Assembly (NCBI GenBank): GCA_017962375.1
Contig: JAGCVJ010000004.1
Location: 1 to 51,700 of the forward strand
From: Bacteroidales bacterium
GTDB lineage: Bacteria; Bacteroidota; Bacteroidia; Bacteroidales; UBA932
Direction of reading: 5' to 3'
Length of the DNA stretch: 51,700 nt
Position 1 is the stretch's first letter. The number at the start of each line of letters is the position of its first letter. Made by a program: the position numbers and the translations under genes. The notes under the pieces were generated by a model. It was not told where the DNA came from. It ran no database searches and was given only the letters and a program-made list of their open reading frames with translations. Shown in pieces: positions 1 to 7,871 of this stretch.

Positions 1-32
1 AGGGCGATAATAAATACAAATAACTTTTTCAT
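1..32 (-). CDS. Start of a secreted or lipoprotein gene (partial)
   Basis: Only the first ten codons lie in the window; they read MKKLFVFIIA, the start of a typical signal peptide. A strong Shine-Dalgarno AGGAGG (complement of 40-45) sits 7 bases upstream of the ATG, and the stop codon of a 48-residue acidic peptide gene lies just before it. This copies the layout at 3230-3397, where the next gene is a large surface lipoprotein, so a second fimbrillin-like or FISUMP lipoprotein is a reasonable guess. The rest of the gene lies outside the window, so no function can be read. Confidence 0.6.
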   Translation of the reverse strand, partial: MKKLFVFIIA

Positions 33-47
33 AACTCTTCCTCCTGA

Positions 48-194
48 TTAAGCATTGAAATCTCCTTCTCCATAATCATCTCCATCGCCGAAATCCTCAT
101 TATCTCCGCTGGTGATGCAAATTGCTCCCTCCTGTTCCAGATCCTGGATTTCTGTTAGGGGAGCTTCATAAAGCTGTTTTTCCGCCTTTTTCAT
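48..194 (-). CDS. Small acidic peptide (48 aa) preceding a lipoprotein gene
   Basis: This short frame runs from an ATG at 194 to a TAA at 48-50 and was found by reading the gap between two larger genes. The product begins MKKAEKQLYEAPLTEIQDLE, then has a central EGAICITSGD and an acidic Gly/Asp/Tyr-rich tail with DGDDYGEGDF. It has no signal peptide. The same order (EG-I-I/C-C-T-SGD-x-ED then DG-x-x-YG-x-x-DF) is seen in the 51-residue peptide at 3242-3397, which shows that both are real genes. Each ends just before the Shine-Dalgarno of a lipoprotein gene, so translation of the pair is probably coupled. Short peptides of this style precede surface proteins in many Bacteroidales. I know no established function, and none is claimed. 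Confidence 0.72.
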   Translation of the reverse strand: MKKAEKQLYEAPLTEIQDLEQEGAICITSGDNEDFGDGDDYGEGDFNA

Positions 195-230
195 CGATAT
201 AATCTTTTTATAATAATTCATTGAAAGAAA

Positions 231-3230
231 CTATTCCCTTACGCAGCGTACACTGCCGCCTCTAGTCTTATACAAGTTACGGACTCTTCCAAAATCTGAA
301 TAGTTGTAAACTCCAGTAGGGTTGGAGGTCAGGCCATACGTACCATCATCCTCGAAATAGAATTTCTCTTTTAACAAGACTCCGTTTTGAGCCCATACGA
401 GAACGTGATAATCACTCGTTCTTTCAAGGGCTCCCTCTCCATTCATAAGCTTATAGCTTGTACCCGAATGAGAACCATAGACAACTTGTGGCATACGGGC
501 GGCAATACCAGGGAAGCGGCATTTAATTCCACCTTCGTCAATATAAAAACCGTCTTGATAGAAACTATGCCCATTCAGCCAAACGACGAATTGATCGTTC
601 CAGGCGCTCTTGTCAGGTACTTTCCATCCGGAAGGACAAGGGTCAAAGATGGTTTTGCTTTCCTGCCACAGATCTTCGGTAATGTCTGAAGCCCAGTTGT
701 CGCGGTCTAAAGAACTGTTAAAGTAAGATCCGTTACTGAATGTAGTTGGATAAGCAACCATTGAGGCAACTGTAGGGTTTGACACAACGGCACGGGATTC
801 CGCCGTTCCAAGAGTAGCCGGAATGTAACAGGTAGCCCAGTCGCTTGAAGATACGTAACCGCTGGTAAAACCAGGAGAAACGGAGTTCTGGAACGGATCT
901 TTTCTTCCCCACTGATACATAAGACCGTAATCGAAGGTGTTGGAGTTGCTATGGGTTCTAGTCAACGCTCCCAGGTTGCGGTCCATGAATACGGCGCCGC
1001 TATTGTAAGTCTGGGCAAGAGGGGCAAGGTCTGTTGCGGTAAACCACAGATGCCAGCTCCAGAGAATCGTTCCGCTGGAATTCTTGATGGCAATTACCGC
1101 ATTGCCTTCATGGAAGGTTTCAGGAACGCGGAAATATACATAACCGTCCTCATAGCGTACGCCGTACAGCATTTCACCCTCTGCCGGGGCGGTAGTGGTT
1201 CCGTAACTTGCCCAAAGAAGGTTAGCCGAAGCGATTTCAGAAGCGCTTATGGTTTTGCTGACGCCTGCAAGCGTAGCAGCTCCGTTACCTCTTACGGTAG
1301 CCTTGAACTTATAGTCTCCAGAACTGGAAATTATGTAGCAGTTGGCTGTTTCCTCTGCACTCAGGTCTGCGTATGTCAAAGAAGCCTCATCCCGAACCGG
1401 ACGGATAGGCATTCCGGACATCATATATACGTCAGGCCAGTCTCCATATTGTTTATACATTGAGCCATAAGCGTTAGCCCAGGCTCCAATGAAACCGTCA
1501 CTGTTGTCACAGGTGCTGCTCCACAGCAAAACGGAGCCTGGATTTCCATATCCGAAATCTGAATTGCTGCCAGGGCCGATAAAACCGGATCCATAGAAGG
1601 ATATTGCAGATGTTATTCCGGTCAGTTGGGCCTTTGAAGGAACTTTCCAGCCTATTGGGGACGGGTCATAAATGGTTTTGACGTTATCTGACCAAAGGGT
1701 CATGCAAGTAGCATTATCCGGCATCCAGTTGCTTCTTCTGCCATGGTAGAAGAATGTGACTGGATGTGAAGTGGCGTGGTCTACGGTAGTTCCGTTTCCT
1801 ATGTTCTCAAATGAGAAGACAGAGGTTCTTGGCGGGACGTAATTGAAAGGAGTATAAGCCTGCCCTAATGAAGACGCGAACGGGGCAGGTCTTCCCCACT
1901 GATAGCTGAAACCTGCGGTGTAGCTTCCGTCGTCGAAAGTTCCCGTGGTTACGGAACCGATGTTGCGGTCCAGGAACTGATTGCCGTTGTAAACCACGGT
2001 GCCCGGGTTGGTTGCCCATATGAGCCAGCTCCAGAGAATCTCGTCTACATCCTTGTCGTAAACCCCGTCAGTTCCACCTTCCTTGTCTTTGAAAATGGCT
2101 ACATAAGAGTTTCCTTCAAGGTTGTAATTTTTATAGAAATATATGTAGCCGTCGTGATAATAAATATCTTGGGCCTGCATTTTTCCGTCATGGTATACGA
2201 CATTGCCTCTCTGCTTGAGATCCCACAGTACGGTAACTCCGCTGATGTCGTTCTTGTTTATCTCCGTGGCCGTTGTTCCGGTGACAGGGTCGAGCCCGCC
2301 GTTACCCTTTACGGTAGCCTTGAACTTGTAATAGCCTCTCTGCATTGCTATATAGGTGTTGGCTGTACCGTTTTCGCTGAGGTCGATGATTTCCGGATTC
2401 TTGTTGAAAGTAAGGGTAATGTCTGCTATGGAACTTCTCTCAACCACTATGCTCTTGTCTGAGTTCAGGGTGTATGTCTGCTTTATGCCTTCTACGGTTA
2501 TTACACCAATCGTGAGATCGGTATATGTGTTTGCCGGAACCGCTATATAGAATGGTGTCGGGTCTGAACCTATCTCCACTCCGTTATTGCCACAATCCAG
2601 AACCACAGGATGCTGGGCCGGACTGTTTTTGTCAACAGTTGCGGTGGGATTGCTGTTAAGCGAGGTTATGTTTGTAATGGTGCCGCTCAAGCTCTGGGCT
2701 GTGGAATAGAGATAGATTTTCTTGATCTTCTTTCCCGTCAAAGGCGTCTTGAGGTTTATTCTGATCAAACCGCCGATATTCTTGAACTGAAGATTTGTGG
2801 TAGTACTGTATGCAAACATAGGAGCCTTAATAACTCCAGGGGTGTAATTCTGGGTGATAGGATATGCTGCATTTTGTTCACTCCAGTATTCTGCAGGATA
2901 AAAAGCATAGAAAGACCCGGTTGTCAACTCGGTTCCACTGTGGTAGGTGAAATCACCATGGGACGTGTTGCTGGTCGTAGTGTAGAATCCTACAGGTGGA
3001 GTTCCAAAAACGTAATTTCTTACGGCAATCATGTCTCCGCTGCGCCATAAGACGTTGTAGGTGTCGCCTTCCTTTTCAAGAGCTATTTTTGTGGCGGGTT
3101 CTATGGTAGCCGAAAATACCAGTCCCTTGGAGGCTTCAACTTCTGGTTTTGTCTCGATTTTGTCTTCCTGGGTGCAGGAAACAAACAATCCCGCGCTAAT
3201 CGCGATTATAATTGCAAGTGTCTTTTTCAT
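231..3230 (-). CDS. Large surface lipoprotein, fimbrillin-like N-terminus with two FISUMP-type domains
   Basis: The 999-residue product starts with a lipoprotein signal ending in GLFVSC (Cys19) and should be exported and lipidated. Residues about 30-275 resemble the Mfa-like/fimbrillin fold of Bacteroidales surface adhesins (VLWRSGDMIAVRN, FKNIGGLIRINL). After this the protein is internally duplicated. Each copy begins with an ANxYI...G-YKFKATV-GNG segment (near residues 287 and 622) and ends in a FISUMP-like domain with GWKVP and RPVR or RCVR motifs (ends near 612 and 999). FISUMP stands for Fibrobacter succinogenes major paralogous domain, which is common on surface proteins of gut Bacteroidota. 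The start is set by an AGGAGG that overlaps the stop of the small upstream peptide gene. The ligand or polymer it binds is unknown. Confidence 0.8.
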   Translation of the reverse strand: MKKTLAIIIAISAGLFVSCTQEDKIETKPEVEASKGLVFSATIEPATKIALEKEGDTYNVLWRSGDMIAVRNYVFGTPPVGFYTTTSNTSHGDFTYHSGTELTTGSFYAFYPAEYWSEQNAAYPITQNYTPGVIKAPMFAYSTTTNLQFKNIGGLIRINLKTPLTGKKIKKIYLYSTAQSLSGTITNITSLNSNPTATVDKNSPAQHPVVLDCGNNGVEIGSDPTPFYIAVPANTYTDLTIGVITVEGIKQTYTLNSDKSIVVERSSIADITLTFNKNPEIIDLSENGTANTYIAMQRGYYKFKATVKGNGGLDPVTGTTATEINKNDISGVTVLWDLKQRGNVVYHDGKMQAQDIYYHDGYIYFYKNYNLEGNSYVAIFKDKEGGTDGVYDKDVDEILWSWLIWATNPGTVVYNGNQFLDRNIGSVTTGTFDDGSYTAGFSYQWGRPAPFASSLGQAYTPFNYVPPRTSVFSFENIGNGTTVDHATSHPVTFFYHGRRSNWMPDNATCMTLWSDNVKTIYDPSPIGWKVPSKAQLTGITSAISFYGSGFIGPGSNSDFGYGNPGSVLLWSSTCDNSDGFIGAWANAYGSMYKQYGDWPDVYMMSGMPIRPVRDEASLTYADLSAEETANCYIISSSGDYKFKATVRGNGAATLAGVSKTISASEIASANLLWASYGTTTAPAEGEMLYGVRYEDGYVYFRVPETFHEGNAVIAIKNSSGTILWSWHLWFTATDLAPLAQTYNSGAVFMDRNLGALTRTHSNSNTFDYGLMYQWGRKDPFQNSVSPGFTSGYVSSSDWATCYIPATLGTAESRAVVSNPTVASMVAYPTTFSNGSYFNSSLDRDNWASDITEDLWQESKTIFDPCPSGWKVPDKSAWNDQFVVWLNGHSFYQDGFYIDEGGIKCRFPGIAARMPQVVYGSHSGTSYKLMNGEGALERTSDYHVLVWAQNGVLLKEKFYFEDDGTYGLTSNPTGVYNYSDFGRVRNLYKTRGGSVRCVRE

Positions 3231-3241
3231 GTCTGTTCCTC

Positions 3242-3397
3242 CTAGTTTGAAGTGAAATCATCGTCACCATATTCTTCACCGTCGTGGTAATCCTCTGTAT
3301 CGCCACTGGTGCATATGATCCCTTCCGGGTTACATACGTAGATTTTGATTGTAGGAGCAAGATAGAAAAGGCGCTCCTTGTCGAAAATAGATCGCAT
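3242..3397 (-). CDS. Small acidic peptide (51 aa), second copy of the module
   Basis: The frame runs from ATG at 3397 to TAG at 3242-3244 and encodes 51 residues. It starts MRSIFDKERLFYLAPTIKIY, has a central PEGIICTSGD and an acidic tail with YHDGEEYGDDDF. It shares the core and tail with the 48-residue peptide at 48-194 while the N-termini differ. Its stop codon overlaps the AGGAGG ribosome-binding site of the 999-residue lipoprotein gene, an arrangement that favours translational coupling. A TAAATTTG -7 box lies 30 bases upstream. It could be a chaperone-like or regulatory partner of the lipoprotein, or a processed secreted peptide; the sequence does not decide this. Confidence 0.75.
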   Translation of the reverse strand: MRSIFDKERLFYLAPTIKIYVCNPEGIICTSGDTEDYHDGEEYGDDDFTSN

Positions 3398-3407
3398 AAG
3401 CCTATGT

Positions 3408-3433
3408 TTTGAATTAATTTTAATTCAAATTTA
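3408..3433 (-). promoter_or_regulatory. -7 box with overlapping 22-bp palindrome
   Basis: Positions 3426-3433 read TAAATTTG on the minus strand, matching the Bacteroidota -7 consensus TAnnTTTG, about 30 bases before the start of the small peptide gene. A perfect palindrome with 10-base arms (TTTGAATTAA and its complement, spacer TT) covers 3408-3429 and overlaps this box. Its placement just downstream of the -7 box is that of an operator, but no regulator is known here. No convincing -33 box was seen. Confidence 0.5.
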
Positions 3434-3526
3434 GGCTCAAGCCGTCTTTTGGACCGCTACAATACACATAAATAGGTGTTACAAATCGTAAAATAATCCG
3501 TTACACCGGTGTCTGTAAAGGCTTTT

Positions 3527-5398
3527 TTATTGAAAATGGGTGGACACCTTTTTTGCGGCGGATTTGCCGATAACAGCGGCAAGATCCTCCTCGGAAGCCT
3601 TTTTTATCCTTGCCACGCTCTTGAAATGCTGCAGGAGCTTCTTTGCGGTGGCTTCACCGATGCCTTTTATGGAGGTCAGTTCTGATTTTGTCTGGCGTTT
3701 GCTCCTTAGGCTGCGGTGGAAGGTGATGCCGAAGCGGTGGGCCTCGTCTCTGAGCTGCATGATTATCTTCAGGCTCGGGGAGTTCTTGTCCAGGAAGAGT
3801 GGGTTAGGGTCACCTGGTTTTATGAGCTCCTCCAGACGCTTGGCGATGCCGATTATAGGCATGGTCTTTTCCAGTCCAAGGTCTGTCAGGGCCTGATAGG
3901 CGAAGTCCAGCTGGCCTCTACCTCCATCCACAACCACCAGCTGCGGCAAGTCTTCCGGGTTTTCCTCCATCAGTCTGGAGTACCGGCGGTAGACTACCTC
4001 GTACATCGAGGCGAAGTCATTTGCTCCCACCACTGTCTTGATGTTGAACTTGCGGTAGTCCTTCTTGGAAGGCTTTCCGTTTCTGAACACCACGCAAGAT
4101 GCTACCGGATCGGTTCCCTGGATGTTGGAGTTGTCGAAGCACTCTATATGGTTTGGATACTCTTTCAGGTGAAGGTCCCGTTTGAGCATCTCCACGCCAA
4201 TGTTTTTCTTCTCTTCAGGATTTTTGAGGGCTTCCTGCTTGAGAGCCTGGAGCATGAACTCCTTGGCGTTCTTTGTGGAAAGCTCCAGCAGGGAAAGCTT
4301 GTCTCCTTTCAGGGGAACGTGGATGTTGTGCTCCTGGGAAAGGATGCCTTCTGTCGGGAGGAACGGCACCAGGATTTCCTTGCTCGGCTTTTCGGAGGCA
4401 TCGCTGAGGATATTGTATACACTCAGCATAAACTGGGTCAGTATGGACTTTCTTCCTTCCGGGGCGTCTTCTTCTATGGACAGGTCTCCCTGTGTCTTGA
4501 GTTCCAGGTTCAGGACCCTTGTTATGCATCCGTTTGTAACCCGGAAGAAGTTTCCGAAGGCGGAACCTTTGCTGCCGTTTCCGATACTGTCCGTAAACAC
4601 TATGGAGAAAACGTCCAGATTGGTCAGGTCCGGCTGGACGATCAGAGACTTGTTGTAATGGGTGGAGAGGGTCTGCATCCTTTCCTTGTAAACCTGGGCA
4701 AGCTCGAACTCCATCCTGGATGCGGCCTCGGTCATCTTTTCCTTGAAAAGCCTTATCATCTGCGATGAGTTGCCCTTGAGGATGTTCTTAATGGCCTCGA
4801 TACTCTCCGAATATGCTTCTTCGGTGATTTTTCCTATGCAAGGAGCGTCGCATTTTCCGATGTGGAAATTCAGGCATTCCTTGAATTTGCCTTTTGCGAT
4901 ATCCTCCTTGTTGAGCTTCAGGGAACAGGTTCTCAGACGGAACATCGAGTGGAACATATCCACCAGGCTGTGGGCGTACATCGCCGAGCTGTAAGGACCG
5001 AAGTAAAGCGATCCGTCCCTGGTCAGCGTCCTGGTGATGAATACCCTTGGGAACGGCTCCTTCTTAATGCATATCCACGGATAGGTCTTGCTGTCTTTAA
5101 GAAGGATGTTGTAGCGTGGCTGGTTTTCCTTTATCAGGTTGTTTTCCAGAAGGAAAGCGTCCTGTTCGTTTTCCACGACAGTGAATTTTACATCGGCGAT
5201 CTTGCTGACAAGGACCTGTGTCTTGGCATTCAGCCTGTTTTCAGAGACGAAATAGGAACTGACCCTGTTCTTGAGGTTTTTGGCCTTGCCCACATAGATA
5301 ATCTTTCCGTCCTTGTCCAGAAACCTGTAAACTCCGGGTTGATGGGGAAGGATGGAGATTATCTCTTTTTTTATTTTATCTTTGTCTTTGATAGGCAT
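3527..5398 (-). CDS. uvrC: Excinuclease ABC subunit C
   Basis: UvrC makes both incisions around bulky DNA lesions after UvrA and UvrB have located them. The 623-residue protein has the full domain order: an N-terminal GIY-YIG nuclease (GVYRFLDKDGKIIYVGKAKN, near residue 20), a UVR helical hairpin for UvrB contact (around 213-243), the RNase H-like C-terminal nuclease (HIECFDNSNIQGTDPVAS and VVVDGGRGQ) and a helix-hairpin-helix pair (SIKGIGEATAKKL, from about 572). Length is normal. Its start lies only 11 bases from the start of a divergent lipid acyltransferase gene, so the two promoters must overlap the ends of the coding regions. Confidence 0.97.
   Translation of the reverse strand: MPIKDKDKIKKEIISILPHQPGVYRFLDKDGKIIYVGKAKNLKNRVSSYFVSENRLNAKTQVLVSKIADVKFTVVENEQDAFLLENNLIKENQPRYNILLKDSKTYPWICIKKEPFPRVFITRTLTRDGSLYFGPYSSAMYAHSLVDMFHSMFRLRTCSLKLNKEDIAKGKFKECLNFHIGKCDAPCIGKITEEAYSESIEAIKNILKGNSSQMIRLFKEKMTEAASRMEFELAQVYKERMQTLSTHYNKSLIVQPDLTNLDVFSIVFTDSIGNGSKGSAFGNFFRVTNGCITRVLNLELKTQGDLSIEEDAPEGRKSILTQFMLSVYNILSDASEKPSKEILVPFLPTEGILSQEHNIHVPLKGDKLSLLELSTKNAKEFMLQALKQEALKNPEEKKNIGVEMLKRDLHLKEYPNHIECFDNSNIQGTDPVASCVVFRNGKPSKKDYRKFNIKTVVGANDFASMYEVVYRRYSRLMEENPEDLPQLVVVDGGRGQLDFAYQALTDLGLEKTMPIIGIAKRLEELIKPGDPNPLFLDKNSPSLKIIMQLRDEAHRFGITFHRSLRSKRQTKSELTSIKGIGEATAKKLLQHFKSVARIKKASEEDLAAVIGKSAAKKVSTHFQ
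5377..5384 (+). promoter_or_regulatory. Possible -7 box TATCTTTG inside the 5' end of uvrC
   Basis: TATCTTTG matches the TAnnTTTG consensus and ends 25 bases before the ATG at 5410. Because the intergenic gap is only 11 bases, the promoter of the acyltransferase gene must lie within uvrC. No matching -33 element was found, so support is modest. Confidence 0.4.
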
Positions 5399-5409
5399 AG
5401 GTCATCGGT

Positions 5410-7191
5410 ATGAGCGCAAAAGTAATCAATAAAAGCGAAGTTAAGAAGTCAATGAAGATTCCGGGGATTCCCGGCAGTCTTCTCGCCGCCATGACAATGA
5501 AGATCGCCGGCCTTGACAAGCTCAACGAGCTTTATGACCGCCTGGCTGATTACAAAGGAGTAGAGTTTGCGGACAAGGTGCTGGAGCATCTGGAGATAAC
5601 CCTGAATGTCAACACGTCCGCTCTCGAGAACATTCCTAAGGAAGGTGGCTTGGTCATAACTTCCAACCACCCGTTCGGCGGGCTGGACGGACTGGCCGCC
5701 CTGAGCATTCTGGGAAAGGTGCGAAAAGACGTGAAGATCCTCACGAACTTCATCCTTTCAAAGGTCCCTAACGTTTCCGATCACTTTATTCCGATCAACA
5801 CCACTTACGCTTTCGGCAAATTCACCGCCCCGACGATTTCCGGTCTCAGGCAGGCCGAAGAACATCTGCTTAAAGGTGGTCTCCTGGTGATATTCCCGGC
5901 CGGAGAGGTTTCTTCCTGGAACAATCAGGGAAAGGTTGTTGAAGATGCCGAATGGATGACCTATATCAGCCGTCAGGTCCGCCGCTCAAAATGCCCGGTA
6001 ATCCCGATGTATTTCCACGGCAAGAACTCCAAGTATTTCCAGTGGCTGGGAAGGATATCCACAAAGCTCAGCGACCTTCGCTTCACGGGAGAGATATTTG
6101 ACAAGAAGGGCAAGGAAATAAAGGTGAGGATAGGATCGGTGATCCAGCATGCTGAACTTGAGAAGTTCCAGGAAGACAAGATAGTGGCCAAATTCCTCAG
6201 AAGCCGTTCCTATATGCTGGAGGCTGACACCATAGAAAAGGACGAGAGCGTTTACACCACCAAGCTTGGAGAATTTGTTCCGACAGACGTCCTCTTGAGG
6301 GAACTGGAAGAAAACAAGGACGCCCATTTGTTTGACGTGGGAACCCTTTCCTGCTACCTGTTCGACTACAACCGCATACCGAACATTATGCGCGAGATTG
6401 CTGTAAGAAGGGAGGAAGCTTTCCGCGCCGTAGTGGAAGGCACCAACACTCCTGCGGATACGGACGCATACGATGTTTACTACAAGCATCTTGTTCTATG
6501 GGACAATGCCGCAAAAGATCTTGTGGGGGCCTACAGGCTTGGCTTGGGTGCAGATATTCTCCGTGAGAGAGGAATCCACGGATTCTATGCGGATACGCTC
6601 TTCCGCTATTCCGACAAATTCGCTCCCGTTCTGGAAAAGTGCGTTGAACTCGGCCGCAGTTTCGTGTGTGTAAGCCACCAGAAGGACACGCTGGCGCTTA
6701 TGCTTTTGCTCAAGGGTCTTTTCTATACGCTGATGAAGTATCCGGAATACAAATACCTCATCGGCCCTGTAAGTATAAGTTCTTGGTATCCTATGCTTTA
6801 CCGCAGCGTGATGATTCACTATCTGAGGCAGCACCACAGTAATCCGGAGTATGACAAGATGACAAACCCAAAGACTCCGTTTATTCCTGATTTCGGAAGG
6901 GTGGATCCGGATGCGCTTCTTTTCGGCAAAACCGCCAATCTGGAAATGTTCGACCGCTATCTTCTGAGAATGAGCGGAGGGCAGTACCGTCTTCCGCCGC
7001 TGCTGAAGAAATACATAAAGATGGGATCCAAGATCATCGACTACAACGTGGATCCGGATTTCAACTATTGTGTGGACGGACTGATAATGCTGGCCCTTGA
7101 GGATATTCCTACGGACGACCTGGATTCTCTCTCAAGAGAGTTCGAAGACAGGGAACCTATCTACCGCCGCTTCTACGGCTCCAGCTTCTAA
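5410..7191 (+). CDS. Fused PlsC-like O-acyltransferase and GNAT N-acyltransferase (amino-lipid synthesis)
   Basis: The 593-residue protein joins two acyltransferases. The N-terminal half is a PlsC/lysophospholipid acyltransferase with NHPFGGLDG near residues 86-94 and FPAGEVSSW further on. The C-terminal half (about 300-500) is an OlsB-like GNAT domain of the ornithine/glycine-lipid type (LFDYNRIPNIMREIAVRREE, DLVGAYRLG). In characterised bifunctional enzymes of this order (the OlsF type), the C-terminal domain N-acylates an amino acid and the N-terminal domain adds the second acyl chain. This gene may therefore make ornithine- or glycine-type aminolipids alone; the amino acid cannot be read from sequence. 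In Bacteroides the two activities (GlsB and GlsA) are separate genes. A later in-frame ATG at 5452 is an alternative start. Confidence 0.85.
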   Translation: MSAKVINKSEVKKSMKIPGIPGSLLAAMTMKIAGLDKLNELYDRLADYKGVEFADKVLEHLEITLNVNTSALENIPKEGGLVITSNHPFGGLDGLAALSILGKVRKDVKILTNFILSKVPNVSDHFIPINTTYAFGKFTAPTISGLRQAEEHLLKGGLLVIFPAGEVSSWNNQGKVVEDAEWMTYISRQVRRSKCPVIPMYFHGKNSKYFQWLGRISTKLSDLRFTGEIFDKKGKEIKVRIGSVIQHAELEKFQEDKIVAKFLRSRSYMLEADTIEKDESVYTTKLGEFVPTDVLLRELEENKDAHLFDVGTLSCYLFDYNRIPNIMREIAVRREEAFRAVVEGTNTPADTDAYDVYYKHLVLWDNAAKDLVGAYRLGLGADILRERGIHGFYADTLFRYSDKFAPVLEKCVELGRSFVCVSHQKDTLALMLLLKGLFYTLMKYPEYKYLIGPVSISSWYPMLYRSVMIHYLRQHHSNPEYDKMTNPKTPFIPDFGRVDPDALLFGKTANLEMFDRYLLRMSGGQYRLPPLLKKYIKMGSKIIDYNVDPDFNYCVDGLIMLALEDIPTDDLDSLSREFEDREPIYRRFYGSSF

Positions 7192-7196
7192 AACAT

Positions 7197-7868
7197 TTAC
7201 GGTACCGGATCGTAGCCGCTGCCGCCCCACGGGTGGCATCTCAGGATACGTTTTGCAGCTAGGTAGAAACCTTTGAAAGGCCCGTATTTGCGGAACGCCT
7301 CAATAGCGTACTGCGAACAGGTGGGAGTGAATCTGCAGGTGGCGGGCTTGAGCGGCGAAATGCACACCTGGTAAAACTTTATCAGAATGACAAAAGGAAA
7401 AATCGCGACACTCTTGACAACAGACAGGAAAGTTCGCCGAGGCTTTTCTCCAGAAGAACTGTCTTCTTTGGAGCCTTCCTCTTTTGGCTCTTCCGGCTTG
7501 TTCTCGGCGATGGTTGAGAGTATGGCCTTCACCGCCTCTTCAATCTTTGAGTAGGGCAGCTTTTCCTTTGCAATGTAATTGAAGCTGATGCTGGCCCTGC
7601 AAGGCGGAAGTATCTCCTTGTTCAGACGATAAGCCTCTCTCATCCTGCGCTTCAGAAGATTGCGGTCGACGGCTTTCTTGAACAGTTTCTTGGGCACCAC
7701 AACCATGATCCGGTTCTGGTTTCCGTCTTCAGAAGAGGAATTGAAAAGATACTTTGCGGCCAGAGGAAAACTCTCTGCACGCCGCCCCCTGGACATAAGC
7801 CGCAGGATTTGATTTCTGGACTTAAGCCTCTCGTTCTTTTTGAATGTCTTTGGAGCGGTGGATGGCAT
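7197..7868 (-). CDS. rnpA-yidD: Fusion of RNase P protein and membrane-insertion factor YidD
   Basis: Residues 1 to about 115 are RnpA, the protein subunit of RNase P that processes tRNA 5' ends ([15 protein letters not shown], and the RNR-box region [15 protein letters not shown]). After an acidic Glu/Ser-rich linker (about 115-140) the chain continues into YidD, a small amphipathic membrane-associated factor that helps YidC insert proteins ([36 protein letters not shown]). The two are neighbouring genes in most bacteria; here one uninterrupted 223-codon frame encodes both. It lies directly downstream of hemD with 3 bases between them. The single chain may be cleaved or may tether RNase P protein to the membrane; neither can be seen from sequence. 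Confidence 0.92.
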   Translation of the reverse strand: MPSTAPKTFKKNERLKSRNQILRLMSRGRRAESFPLAAKYLFNSSSEDGNQNRIMVVVPKKLFKKAVDRNLLKRRMREAYRLNKEILPPCRASISFNYIAKEKLPYSKIEEAVKAILSTIAENKPEEPKEEGSKEDSSSGEKPRRTFLSVVKSVAIFPFVILIKFYQVCISPLKPATCRFTPTCSQYAIEAFRKYGPFKGFYLAAKRILRCHPWGGSGYDPVP

Positions 7869-7871
7869 CAG

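Noticed and set aside
3716-4768. A 350-codon open frame on the plus strand
   Set aside because: It lies wholly antisense to uvrC, which has all its motifs; the product is Cys/Val/Leu-rich and without any recognised domain.
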